From: Clostridium kluyveri | Lineage (GTDB): Bacteria; Bacillota; Clostridia; Clostridiales; Clostridiaceae | Direction: 5' to 3' | Assembly: GCF_001902295.1 (NCBI RefSeq) | Contig: NZ_CP018335.1 | Coordinates: 558,001 to 622,000 of the forward strand | Length of the DNA stretch: 64,000 bases | In this document: positions 14,499-22,533 of the stretch, piece after piece | Numbering within the stretch: position 1 is the first letter of the stretch | How the letters are laid out: every line of letters starts with the position of its first letter | Made by a program: the position numbers and the translations under genes | The notes under the pieces: generated by a model | What the model was told of the DNA's origin: nothing | Database searches by the model: none | The model's input: only the letters and a program-made list of their open reading frames with translations

Positions 14499-17306
14499 AT
14501 GGAAAATAGAAATATATATATAAATTCTTTTGAAGGTGCAGTATTATGGGAACATATGAACAAGGGTAGATATTTAAAAAATAATTTTTGTGGTATGTTA
14601 CCTTTCTCAAGACATTTGAATAAATTACAAGCATTAGGTATAAAAACTTTTACAACAAAAATAAATCCTGATAAATTATTAAGTAGAGAGGTAATAAATG
14701 TTAAATTTGAATGGAGTGTTGATAATACTGGACAATTATTCAATAATAATGAATACAATAGTTTGGTTGTGTTATATAATTTTAATAAAAAATATAGAAC
14801 AAAATTAAAAAGATTAAGAAATAAATATGATAAAAAATTACAAAAGACACCAGGTGATGCAATACAAAAATTATTAAACAAGATTGACAATAGTATAATT
14901 AAAAAAGATAAGATAATTATTGAACAAGAAAATAGGATTAATGATATGAGAAAACCACATCTTTATAATGTAGACAAACTAAGAAAAATATTATATAGAG
15001 ATGGAGTTACTATTACAAATAAAAATAAGAAAACTGGAGAAATTAAAAAAATTAAATATGTTGTAATGTCAAGGTCGTCAGCAAAATCTAGAACTGGACA
15101 AGTATTATTTGTTAAAGAAAATATTAGAGATAAGATTGTTAAATATATGAGATTAGGTATGAATTTAGATAATAGAAATGATATAAATTTTCCGAGTTTA
15201 TTAGCATATGAAAGTTTGATATCTTCAGGGTCAGAAGCAACAATAAAAATAGATACTAAAAATATATTTGTAGTAAGTGATGTAATAAGCCAATTCTACA
15301 TTAATTGTAATGTAGTAGAGAAGGATGATACTGGACATTTAGTAAGTAATCCTGTAGATAATTATTTAATGAAAAATGATATATTTGATGGGGAATCCCT
15401 GATTGATATTAGTTTAATGGAATCTATTAATAGAGAAAATCAAGGTATGGTTTTACTCAGGCATCATATGTTTAAATCCTGTGCTTTTAATACGAATATT
15501 CAAAAATTTTTAAAATATAATTGTCCTAAAGATATTAATTATAATGATTGGAAATTAAAAGATATGTTTGGAGAATATATATTTGCAAAAGATATTTTAT
15601 ATATATCAACTCCTAATTCATTAAAATTCCTAAAATTTGAAAATGTAAAAGGCAGTACATTGAAGATGTGGAATCACTGGAAATATAAAGTGAATAAAGA
15701 CGATAATATATTTTTTATTTGTAAAAGTGAACATGAAAGTAAAAGGGGATATGATAAAGAAGGAAAAATAATTAATCAAACAAGTTACCAGATGTTAAAT
15801 AGTATGCCTATAAAGCTTAATGATATGAAGGAGTTAAGCCGATTTGAAGTTAATTATATTAGTAGATTAAAAAATGATATTTTTACATATATACAATATT
15901 TACAGGATAATGCTAATGAAATGAACTCTAATGAAATGTTTGTAGATTTATATAGTAGAAATAATAAAATTATGAATACAGAAATATTTAGAAATAAAAG
16001 GACTAAAGATATACAAAAATATAAAGAACATGTAAAAAAAGGTAAGATTAGATTACCTGGAGATTATTTAACTATTATGCAGAATGGAAAAGAATTATTA
16101 TATCATGCCATTGGTAAACTTCCAGTAAATAAAATAAAAACTAAGAAGGGTGATTATATATACATATTAAATCTAGAAGCATGGGACAATAATATGATTC
16201 TAAAGAAAAATGAGTGTTATACTACCTTGCATCCATTTAATGATGAATATGTTGCCTTTAGAAATCCAAATACAGCACAAAGTAATGTATTAATTCTAAT
16301 AAATAAAGATAATGAATTTATTAAACAGTATTTCAATTTCACAGATAATATAATTTATGCAAATGCAGTAGATTTTCCATTAAACAGAATATTATCAGGC
16401 CAAGACGTAGACTCCGATTCATTAATTTTATTCAATTCAGATTGTTTATTAAAAAATGCTAAAAAATGTTATATTGGAAGTGAAGAATCTAATTATAGAG
16501 TATGTGTAAATGGTGTTGCTAAAGATACAACTCCATACAGTGTAAATTTAGATTGTATGGCAACCATTGATAATAAATTAGCAACAAGCCAGCGAAATAT
16601 TGGAACTGTAGTTAATGCTGGAGCTTTATATATGTCTACATATTGGGATGAAATTAATAATGGTTGCACAGATAAAGAAAAATTAAATAAATTATTACAA
16701 GGTATAGATATCGCAACAATACTTTCAGAAGTTTGTATTGATTCTGCTAAACGAACCTTTGATATAAATATTGAAGAACAAATAAAATATTTAACCGAAA
16801 CTAATCTTTTAAAAGCTAAAAAACCTTTATTCTTCGAGTATGTAAGCCAAAATGATAATATACAAAATAATATTATACATTATGATACAGCAATGGATTA
16901 TTTACAAAATATACTTAATAAAATAAAAAAAGCAAATTATAATACAAAAACCAAGATTGAGTTTAATAAATTATTAAAAGATATTGATCGTAAAAAAGTA
17001 AAAGCAAGGCAAGTTAATGCTTTAGTAAAAAATATTAATGATATGACAAAAGAAGTTAAACATATTAGAAGCAAATATAATTCTGATGATAAAGAAGAAC
17101 AGAAAGAAATGTATAATAGATTAGATACAGTTAAAAACAAAGGTATGAATAATATTAAGAAGTATAAGATTAAAGCAGAAACAATATATACAATAATATA
17201 TAAGGTATTTGATGGAACAGTAGAATGTAAATATAAATTAGATTTGCTTAATGCTTTATATAAATACAACAATGAAATGTTTTTAGAAGTATTTAAAAAA
17301 AAGTAA
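14499..17306 (+). CDS. Single-chain two-barrel RNA polymerase (YonO/QDE-1-like)
   Basis: A 935-aa protein. LSGQDVDSDSLILF places Asp636, Asp638 and Asp640 in the DxDxD metal-binding loop universal to double-psi-beta-barrel RNA polymerases (beta' DFDGD; YonO and QDE-1 types DxDGD). RNPNTAQSNVLIL at ~588-600 occupies the position of the conserved 'RNP...' strand before that loop in QDE-1-type enzymes. VMSRSSAKSRTGQVLFV at ~189-205 and LLRHHMFKSCAFNTNIQKF at ~320-338 fit the first-barrel region of this lineage. No sigma, alpha or omega-like gene is adjacent, but an alpha-CTD-like protein is encoded at 2.3 kb. It probably transcribes element genes at some stage, as YonO does for SPbeta late genes. 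The motif call is strong; template, promoters and activity are untested. Start ATG behind AAGGGGGAATAATTA. Confidence 0.8.
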   Translation: MENRNIYINSFEGAVLWEHMNKGRYLKNNFCGMLPFSRHLNKLQALGIKTFTTKINPDKLLSREVINVKFEWSVDNTGQLFNNNEYNSLVVLYNFNKKYRTKLKRLRNKYDKKLQKTPGDAIQKLLNKIDNSIIKKDKIIIEQENRINDMRKPHLYNVDKLRKILYRDGVTITNKNKKTGEIKKIKYVVMSRSSAKSRTGQVLFVKENIRDKIVKYMRLGMNLDNRNDINFPSLLAYESLISSGSEATIKIDTKNIFVVSDVISQFYINCNVVEKDDTGHLVSNPVDNYLMKNDIFDGESLIDISLMESINRENQGMVLLRHHMFKSCAFNTNIQKFLKYNCPKDINYNDWKLKDMFGEYIFAKDILYISTPNSLKFLKFENVKGSTLKMWNHWKYKVNKDDNIFFICKSEHESKRGYDKEGKIINQTSYQMLNSMPIKLNDMKELSRFEVNYISRLKNDIFTYIQYLQDNANEMNSNEMFVDLYSRNNKIMNTEIFRNKRTKDIQKYKEHVKKGKIRLPGDYLTIMQNGKELLYHAIGKLPVNKIKTKKGDYIYILNLEAWDNNMILKKNECYTTLHPFNDEYVAFRNPNTAQSNVLILINKDNEFIKQYFNFTDNIIYANAVDFPLNRILSGQDVDSDSLILFNSDCLLKNAKKCYIGSEESNYRVCVNGVAKDTTPYSVNLDCMATIDNKLATSQRNIGTVVNAGALYMSTYWDEINNGCTDKEKLNKLLQGIDIATILSEVCIDSAKRTFDINIEEQIKYLTETNLLKAKKPLFFEYVSQNDNIQNNIIHYDTAMDYLQNILNKIKKANYNTKTKIEFNKLLKDIDRKKVKARQVNALVKNINDMTKEVKHIRSKYNSDDKEEQKEMYNRLDTVKNKGMNNIKKYKIKAETIYTIIYKVFDGTVECKYKLDLLNALYKYNNEMFLEVFKKK

Positions 17307-17323
17307 ATAATAGTTTTAGAAAA

Positions 17324-17363
17324 AAATGGGTGTTTTTTGTAATTTTGTGGACATCCATTTTTT
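17324..17363. terminator. Terminator after RNA polymerase gene
   Basis: AAATGGGTGT (17,324-17,333) pairs with ACATCCATTT (17,351-17,360), one G-U pair, then T residues. A-rich and T-rich flanks make it usable on both strands. Confidence 0.75.
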
Positions 17364-17530
17364 AAAATCATTAATATGATAATGTTTTTTTGACTTAAAA
17401 TTGGTGACTAATAGGAAGGGGATATGGTGGGAAGGTTAACCAATATTGTCTCGAAAGAAAGCTTGTATACGGTTAGTATTTGTATTCCCTTTCATTATTT
17501 TTTTAATTTAGTATAAATAAATCCCATTAT

Positions 17531-17559
17531 ACTATACATATAAATTAGTATAATGTCAA
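17531..17559 (-). promoter_or_regulatory. Leftward promoter in non-coding region
   Basis: Minus strand: TTGACA (17,559-17,554), 17-base spacer, TATAGT (17,536-17,531). It points to the polymerase 3' end, and the transcript would end at the 17,324 hairpin after ~170-200 nt. The only frame inside is a 19-codon one (17,495-17,436, MKGNTNTNRIQAFFRDNIG) without a clear ribosome binding site, so a small RNA is likelier. Confidence 0.5.
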
Positions 17560-17603
17560 CAACTTTAATTTATATTGTTTTTATTTTCTTCATATTTTCT
17601 CTA

Positions 17604-17633
17604 TTGGACTAGGGGATTTTTTCTCTAGTCCAA
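17604..17633. terminator. Stem-loop TTGGACTAG/CTAGTCCAA
   Basis: Perfect 9-bp arms (17,604-17,612 and 17,625-17,633) around a T-rich 12-base loop. Terminator-like on either strand. Confidence 0.5.
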
Positions 17634-17680
17634 ATTATAAATAGCTGAATTTAGTTATCCACAAATTAGATGGCTAAATT

Positions 17681-17706
17681 GAACTATTTATATAGTTCTT
17701 TTTTTA
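17681..17706 (+). terminator. Rho-independent terminator
   Basis: GAACTAT (17,681-17,687) pairs with ATAGTTC (17,692-17,698) with a four-base loop, followed by TTTTTTT. No coding gene precedes it on this strand, so it would end a short non-coding transcript. Confidence 0.65.
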
Positions 17707-17732
17707 AATTTAAATAATTTGATTTGTGCAGC

Positions 17733-17794
17733 AATTTGCTTGTTTATGTGGGGCAGAGCCACCTTCCTCCAAAAGTAATGAAAACAAGCTAATT
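17733..17794 (+). ncRNA. Candidate structured RNA
   Basis: A 13-bp outer stem (17,733-17,745 with 17,782-17,794, one mismatch) encloses an inner hairpin GTGG...CCAC (17,748-17,762) and the single-stranded tract CTTCCTCC, complementary to Shine-Dalgarno sequences. The segment sits in a gene-free 700-base region. Structure is read by eye only; function unknown. Confidence 0.35.
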
Positions 17795-17879
17795 TTGTAG
17801 CAGTTAAACTGAAAGGTAGATAAATTTTACCTGTATTACATATAAGTAATATCCTATGGAAGAAGTCATTTGCTATTTT

Positions 17880-17909
17880 TTGACAATAACTTAAAATAGT
17901 TTTTATTAT
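17880..17909 (+). promoter_or_regulatory. Sigma-A-type promoter of the virion gene block
   Basis: TTGACA (17,880-17,885), 18-base spacer, TATTAT (17,904-17,909), 97 bases before the first gene. Suggests that the host polymerase can read the head genes. Confidence 0.55.
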
Positions 17910-18005
17910 TTTTTTAAAAGCACAAAATGATTATAGCTTATATTATAGAACTTAGTTAAATGCCTGTTTAAAAAAGTGTTTAAGCACAAGTAAGGAGGGA
18001 GTTGA

Positions 18006-18197
18006 ATGGAAGATGGTGTCAGACAGTTTATAAGAGAGAAGATTATCTATCTAAAAAAGGATAAGGGTGTTACATATCAATTTATTGCTGATAAGGCAGG
18101 AATTACTAGATATGATGTGGCACATTTAGCAAAGGATAATCGAAGGTTGGGAATAGAAAAATTGAGCAAATTAAAAGAATTTATTTTAAATTATTAG
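18006..18197 (+). CDS. Small HTH protein
   Basis: A 63-aa protein; VTYQFIADKAGITRYDVAHL is an XRE-like helix-turn-helix with the usual spacing, and little else is present. The ATG follows AAGGAGGGAGTTGA, and the gene leads the capsid block. Standing first in an operon behind a promoter, it may autoregulate or time virion gene expression. No closer family identified. Confidence 0.7.
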   Translation: MEDGVRQFIREKIIYLKKDKGVTYQFIADKAGITRYDVAHLAKDNRRLGIEKLSKLKEFILNY

Positions 18198-18209
18198 GAG
18201 GTTATGTTG

Positions 18210-18776
18210 ATGAAATTAAGTGGTTTTATGCAGGACAGACAGTTAGAATTTTTTGTAAATGATAGAGGTGTGGAAGAGAGTAGGATTGTGGAGCCAGTAT
18301 TACAAGAAAAAATAAAGTTTCATCCAATTAGCAAAAAATTGTTAGAGGAATTTAAATCTATAAAAATTAACGAGGAAGATAATTATGAAGAAGTGACTTA
18401 TAAATTAATAGATATTTTAACAGACGTAGATAAGGATATTTCTTTCGAAGATTTCCAAGAAATATTGGCTTACCCACCAAATGACCAATTTATTACATTT
18501 GTTGATGAAATAAATAAAAGCTTTATAAACCTAGTAAAAAGGTTTAATAAATTTAAGGAAAATATAGACAATACAAATAAAGAATTAACTGAAAGTATAA
18601 GTAAATTGCCAGAAGAATTGAAAGAGAAAATTGAAGAAGGTAAACTATCTAATGAAGAGAGGTTAACAAAGTTAGAGGAACAATATATTGCAGAGGAAAA
18701 TGGCGATAAAAAGCGTGATTTATTAAAGCAAATGGCAAAACTACAGTTATTAATAGAAAATAAAAATAATAATTAA
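18210..18776 (+). CDS. Hypothetical phage protein upstream of scaffold
   Basis: A 188-aa protein; ATG 18,210 is preferred because AGGAGG lies 8 bases ahead (an ATG at 18,204 is too close). Acidic, helical, with a likely coiled coil at ~115-170 (EELKEKIEEGKLSNEERLTK) and LEFF near the start. It ends 22 bases before the scaffold gene and so belongs to the head assembly operon. Unknown family; a head morphogenesis or chaperone role is plausible by position only. Confidence 0.55.
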   Translation: MKLSGFMQDRQLEFFVNDRGVEESRIVEPVLQEKIKFHPISKKLLEEFKSIKINEEDNYEEVTYKLIDILTDVDKDISFEDFQEILAYPPNDQFITFVDEINKSFINLVKRFNKFKENIDNTNKELTESISKLPEELKEKIEEGKLSNEERLTKLEEQYIAEENGDKKRDLLKQMAKLQLLIENKNNN

Positions 18777-18798
18777 GGATTGAAAGGGGTACATATTA

Positions 18799-19371
18799 AT
18801 GGATTTAACAAGTTTGAATTTAACAACAGAGCAAATGACGGAGTTGAAAGGACATATTACAGAAGAGGTTAATAAGGGAAAAGAAGGATTTAAGGATTAT
18901 ATTAGCAAAGAGAATTTAGCTAAAATAACTAAAACTGAAACAGATAAAGTACATACTGAATATGGTAAAAAGTTGAAAGCTTTAGAGGATGAATTAGTAA
19001 AGTACAAGCCAAAGAATAAAAGTGAAGCTGAACTTGAACTTGAGAAGAGGTTAAAACTCCTTGAAGATAAAGAGAAAGAGATCTCAAAAAAAGAAAAGGT
19101 GATGAATATTGTAAACCAGCTTAAAGAACAAGGTTTACCTAAAGAGTTTGGAAAATATTTATATGATGTTGAAGATGAAAAGTTAGGTGATGAAATTAGT
19201 AATCTGCAAAAGATTTTAACTGAAAATAAAATTGCTGGAAGCTTTAAACCAGATGGGCATAAAAGTACAGATATATCTATAACAAAAGAACAATTTAATA
19301 ATATGGGTTATATGGAAAGGTTAAATTTGTTTAATAGTAATAAAGATTTGTATGAAAAATTAAGTCAATAA
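18799..19371 (+). CDS. Capsid scaffolding protein (DUF4355-like)
   Basis: A 190-aa protein, highly charged and predicted coiled coil from ~60 to ~110 (KALEDELVKYKPKNKSEAEL then ELEKRLKLLEDKEKEISKKE), with a C-terminal region rich in Asn/Lys. Length, composition and position directly before the capsid gene are those of phage scaffolds with the DUF4355 layout. It would direct capsid shell assembly and leave before DNA packaging. A strong terminator-like hairpin overlaps its stop, which would reduce read-through into, or separate processing from, the capsid gene. Confidence 0.75.
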   Translation: MDLTSLNLTTEQMTELKGHITEEVNKGKEGFKDYISKENLAKITKTETDKVHTEYGKKLKALEDELVKYKPKNKSEAELELEKRLKLLEDKEKEISKKEKVMNIVNQLKEQGLPKEFGKYLYDVEDEKLGDEISNLQKILTENKIAGSFKPDGHKSTDISITKEQFNNMGYMERLNLFNSNKDLYEKLSQ

Positions 19372-19404
19372 GAGAGTATTAGATTGAAGCTAATGCTCTT
19401 TTTT
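19371..19404 (+). terminator. Hairpin between scaffold and capsid genes
   Basis: AGAGAGTATTAG (19,371-19,382) pairs with CTAATGCTCTTT (from 19,390) with G-U and mismatch, followed by TTTT. Probably a partial terminator. Confidence 0.6.
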
Positions 19405-19440
19405 ATATAAAAAATTAATTAAGGAAGGAAAGATATTTAT

Positions 19441-20271
19441 ATGGCATTAATAATACCAGAAATATACAGTAAAATAACAAGAGAGAAGTTTGAGGGAAAT
19501 ATAAAAGTGGCTAGGTTGGCTACAGCTCTAGGCGATTTAAAAAACACTACAGTTGGAGAAACTATTCATTTTCCAAAATTCAAGATGATGGGAGAGGCCA
19601 ATGAAGTAGTTAAGGGCGTAGAGAGTCCCATCTACTCTTTAGATCAAAGTGACAGCACTGCTACTATAAAAATGATAGATCACATAGCAAAAATTTACGA
19701 CATAGAGAACATTACAGTTATTGGAAATCAGATTGAGGAGGCATCTTCTCAACAGGCGTTAATATTTGCTAGGAAATTGGATAAGGATTTGATAGAAGAA
19801 GCATCAAATACCTCTTTAAAATATGCAACTGCCGATGGTAAAGCAATCACAGCCAATGAATTAAACGAAGCGTTGGCTTTATTTGGGGACGAAAATGACG
19901 TGGAAGAATTTGGGGGCATCGTTATAAACTCCATACTAGACAGTTCCTTTTACTCCATGGAAGAATTTGTGGATGTCAATAAAACTTATAATACTAATGG
20001 TAATGGAATTGTTAGAAATGGTATGATTGGCTATTTTAGAGGAATACCAGTATTTCATGCCAATAATGGGAATTATGATTCTGCAACAAATGAATGTAAA
20101 ACATTTATTATTAAGAAAAATTCTTTAGCTTATATGGAGAAGAAATCTATTGACATAAAAGAGCAAAGGGAAGAAAAATTACATTGTAGCTTTGTTGTCG
20201 GAACATATATTTACGCAGTTAAGCAAATTAAAGATGATGGCATAATAATGTTAAAGAAGACAATTGTCTAA
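19441..20271 (+). CDS. Major capsid protein (HK97-fold, N4-gp56-like)
   Basis: A 276-aa protein. It opens MALIIPEIYSKITREKFEGN, the usual beginning of the N4-gp56-like group of phage coat proteins, with VGETIHFPKFKMMGEANEV, an alternating core, GGIVINSILDSSFYSMEEFV and a C-terminal strand GTYIYAVKQIKDDGIIMLKK. No N-terminal delta domain, consistent with the separate scaffold upstream. It builds the icosahedral shell. GGAAGGAAAGATATTT precedes the ATG. Codon choice in parts (GGGGAC, CTAGGCG) is richer in G+C than in its neighbours, perhaps for high expression. Confidence 0.85.
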   Translation: MALIIPEIYSKITREKFEGNIKVARLATALGDLKNTTVGETIHFPKFKMMGEANEVVKGVESPIYSLDQSDSTATIKMIDHIAKIYDIENITVIGNQIEEASSQQALIFARKLDKDLIEEASNTSLKYATADGKAITANELNEALALFGDENDVEEFGGIVINSILDSSFYSMEEFVDVNKTYNTNGNGIVRNGMIGYFRGIPVFHANNGNYDSATNECKTFIIKKNSLAYMEKKSIDIKEQREEKLHCSFVVGTYIYAVKQIKDDGIIMLKKTIV

Positions 20272-20287
20272 TACATATATATTTAAA

Positions 20288-20313
20288 ATAGGGGGACTTA
20301 GTGTCCCTATTTT
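20288..20313 (+). terminator. Hairpin after capsid gene
   Basis: ATAGGG (20,288-20,293) with CCCTAT (20,305-20,310) plus inner GAC/GTG pairing, followed by TTTT. Weak to moderate terminator. Confidence 0.5.
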
Positions 20314-20332
20314 AATGTAAAGGGGTTTTCTA

Positions 20333-20464
20333 TTGGATAAACAAACATATACAAAAAAAGAAGTTGAACAATTGCTAAATGAATTAGAAATAAAATTAAG
20401 GATAAAAGAAGATATAATTAAAGCTTTACTGATCCAAATAAAGGATTTAAGTAGTAGGAGGTGA
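20333..20464 (+). CDS. Small hypothetical protein, TTG start (43 aa)
   Basis: TTG start behind AAAGGGG. The 43-aa product is a single amphipathic helix (YTKKEVEQLLNELEIKLRI, then KEDIIKALLIQIKDL). Its stop lies within the ribosome binding site of the next gene, showing tight coupling. Unknown function. Confidence 0.5.
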   Translation: MDKQTYTKKEVEQLLNELEIKLRIKEDIIKALLIQIKDLSSRR

Positions 20465-20471
20465 TATTAAA

Positions 20472-20714
20472 TTGTTAAGTGCCGAAAAAATGAAGTTGGT
20501 AAGATTGTTAAATAATGTTACACAAAAAGAAATTGGAGACATAATGGGTGTAAGTAAAAATTACATAAGTATGGTTGAAAATGGTAAACATTATTACTCC
20601 AGTGAGCAATGTACTAAATATTTGAATGCTATATATAAAATAGCCCAAGAGAAGAAAAGACCAAAGGAGAATATAGAAGAAACAGAAGATATAATTGATC
20701 CATTGGGGAATTAG
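20472..20714 (+). CDS. XRE-type HTH protein, TTG start
   Basis: An 80-aa protein with a clear XRE helix-turn-helix: MKLVRLLNNVTQKEIGDIMG then SKNYISMVENGKHYYS, including the VENG turn. The TTG start at 20,472 has AGGAGGTGA seven bases ahead. It is embedded between capsid and tail-measure genes, an odd place for a regulator, and could control late genes. The C-terminal 20 residues are acidic. Confidence 0.75.
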   Translation: MLSAEKMKLVRLLNNVTQKEIGDIMGVSKNYISMVENGKHYYSSEQCTKYLNAIYKIAQEKKRPKENIEETEDIIDPLGN

Positions 20715-20726
20715 GAGGAATTAGAG

Positions 20727-20798
20727 ATGAGAGAAATGGAAAAGAAATTTAGTAAATTTTTAGGAAGGTGTGAAATTTTGAAGATTGATAGTGCTTAA
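20727..20798 (+). CDS. Possible 23-aa peptide
   Basis: ATG with AGGAGGAATTAGAG before it encodes MREMEKKFSKFLGRCEILKI plus three residues. The ribosome binding site is excellent but the frame is short; a hairpin CTACTC/GAGTAG (20,803-20,822) follows. Either a real peptide or the truncated start of a lost gene. Confidence 0.35.
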   Translation: MREMEKKFSKFLGRCEILKIDSA

Positions 20799-20922
20799 TT
20801 CTACTCTTCTTTTTGGGAGTAGATAAGAGTGAATAAATAATTGATGATTACAAAAAAGTATAAAAATTAAATAACACATATGAAGAAGAGTTAGAGATTA
20901 GACCTATTAATTTCTAACAATT

Positions 20923-21723
20923 ATGAATGATAAAGTAAAAAAGCAATATCCATCATGGGTAAGTGATGGAGTTAAATATGATAGTTGCCTTACAGATGAC
21001 CTTGACAGTTTCTTTAGTTGTTTATTACTAGAAAAGATATTAGGTTATAAGATAACACACTTCTATAATTTTGGAGCATTATACAGAGACATTACATATG
21101 TTAAAGAAGATAGGCAACTTGTGGGTATAGATATGGACATGGTGAAATATAATTGCTGGGGAAATCATGTCGTCAAAAGTTATAATCCAAACTCTGCAAA
21201 CATTAATAATATTAAACGAATTGGTAGTGATACATATTTTTACAAATATTGTGGAAGTGTGCTACTCCAAATTATAAGTTATTACAACATAGATATAAGC
21301 TATCTAAGTGAAAGAGCGAAAATGGTATTATTGGCTGTGGACACTACATTTAAAATGTATGGGTTTAATAAAGCTAATTGTAAAAGGTACCTAGTGGATA
21401 TACTAGAATTAAATGAACTATATGAATTATGTGAGAAGCATAAACAAAGCGAATTTTCAGATATAACAAAAGAACTAAAACTGTATGAACATATAAAAGT
21501 AAATAAGGATGGCATATTAGAAACTCTTTTACCTTTAGGTGAGTTAGAACAATTATTTAATATGTCTTTTGTTTTGCCCAAAAATCGATTCAAATTAATA
21601 AAAAATTATAAAAATATTGGTTTAACTGAATATCAATATGATTTAAAAAAAGATGAGTTAAAAGGTAGGATTCTAACAAAAGCATGGACAGGTAAGTATT
21701 ACATAAAATTATCTTATTTTTAG
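20923..21723 (+). CDS. Hypothetical protein, possible DHH-like fold
   Basis: A 266-aa protein. CLTDDLDSFFSCLLLEKILG, then LVGIDMDMVKYNCWGNHVVK, recalls the first motifs of DHH-type phosphoesterases (acidic pair, Asp in a strand end, and an NH-containing loop), but the DHH triplet itself is not present. The second half is helical. No strong ribosome binding site precedes the ATG. In phages such proteins are widespread and uncharacterised. Position between head and tail genes gives little help; the fold idea is tentative. Confidence 0.4.
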   Translation: MNDKVKKQYPSWVSDGVKYDSCLTDDLDSFFSCLLLEKILGYKITHFYNFGALYRDITYVKEDRQLVGIDMDMVKYNCWGNHVVKSYNPNSANINNIKRIGSDTYFYKYCGSVLLQIISYYNIDISYLSERAKMVLLAVDTTFKMYGFNKANCKRYLVDILELNELYELCEKHKQSEFSDITKELKLYEHIKVNKDGILETLLPLGELEQLFNMSFVLPKNRFKLIKNYKNIGLTEYQYDLKKDELKGRILTKAWTGKYYIKLSYF

Positions 21724-21754
21724 ATTAAATTAAATATGGAAAAGGAGAAATTGA

Positions 21755-22258
21755 ATGGGAATAGATAAAATGTTAAAAGAAATTAGGGGAGCTATGAATA
21801 TCGCACAACAAATAGTGTTGTCTGGCGAAACTATGGAATTTATGGATGTTACATTTGATGGGCAATATATTATTTTAATAATACAAGATGGAAAAGAATT
21901 TTTTAATTATAAATATAAAGTAGATGATAAAAATTTAATTTCAAATCTTCTTATAGAAGGACTTATTAATGAAATATACCAAAAAGACTTATTGCCCCGA
22001 AAGTATCAGATAAAGAAAATAAAGAAACATTTAGATAGGCAGTTAGAGAGAATTTTTAATTGGAAAAGTAAAATTGCCATGATGAAAAAACAGAAAATTT
22101 ATGATTTTGAATTAGAACGCAAAGTTGCACGAAAATTAAATGAAATAAATGAAGAAATATATATTAATTGGAAAGCAATGGATGATATTAAGGTGGATCT
22201 ATATGAGTATGAAATTTTTAAGGATATACTATTTGAATCTTTAAAAGAATTACCTTAA
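21755..22258 (+). CDS. Hypothetical phage protein (167 aa)
   Basis: Good ribosome binding site (AAAGGAGAAATTGA). The N-terminal ~70 residues could form a small beta sheet (MEFMDVTFDGQYIILIIQDG), the rest is a long charged helix pair (KKIKKHLDRQLERIFNWKSK). Ends before a terminator at 22,281. Not recognised; possibly a tail assembly or accessory protein because of its place ahead of the tape measure gene. Confidence 0.5.
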   Translation: MGIDKMLKEIRGAMNIAQQIVLSGETMEFMDVTFDGQYIILIIQDGKEFFNYKYKVDDKNLISNLLIEGLINEIYQKDLLPRKYQIKKIKKHLDRQLERIFNWKSKIAMMKKQKIYDFELERKVARKLNEINEEIYINWKAMDDIKVDLYEYEIFKDILFESLKELP

Positions 22259-22280
22259 TATACCAATACATATATCAATA

Positions 22281-22316
22281 GAGTGTCCTCTTTGTAAGGG
22301 GGATGCTCTTATTTTT
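22281..22316 (+). terminator. Terminator after 167-aa gene
   Basis: GAGTGTCC (22,281-22,288) pairs with GGATGCTC (22,301-22,308), G-U tolerated, followed by TTATTTTT. Confidence 0.6.
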
Positions 22317-22338
22317 GTAAAGGAGAGTTTTAAAAAAA

Positions 22339-22518
22339 GTGGTTACTTTTAATATTAATAAAAAGTATATGGCTATGGCTCTATCTTATTTAGGGTATAG
22401 CTTTTATAAATATAATACAAAAAATGGAGTTGTTTATTCCTTTGAAAGAACACCCGAATTTATGGAATGTTTTTATAAACTAATAGAGTTAAAAGAAAAT
22501 TATGGAAATGATTATTAA
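22339..22518 (+). CDS. Small phage protein (DUF5659-like), GTG start
   Basis: A 59-aa product; GTG start with AAAGGAG 13 bases ahead. The pattern YMAMALSYLGYSFYKYNTKN, then GVVYSFERTPEFMECFYK, resembles the DUF5659 family of very small phage proteins (short helix, tyrosine-rich strand, F-x-x-T). It ends 15 bases before the tape measure gene. Function of the family is unknown. Confidence 0.5.
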   Translation: MVTFNINKKYMAMALSYLGYSFYKYNTKNGVVYSFERTPEFMECFYKLIELKENYGNDY

Positions 22519-22533
22519 GAAAGGTGGAACGCA

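Noticed and set aside
17436..17495. 19-codon minus-strand frame MKGNTNTNRIQAFFRDNIG
   Set aside because: No ribosome binding site and no known peptide family; kept only as a note under the leftward promoter.
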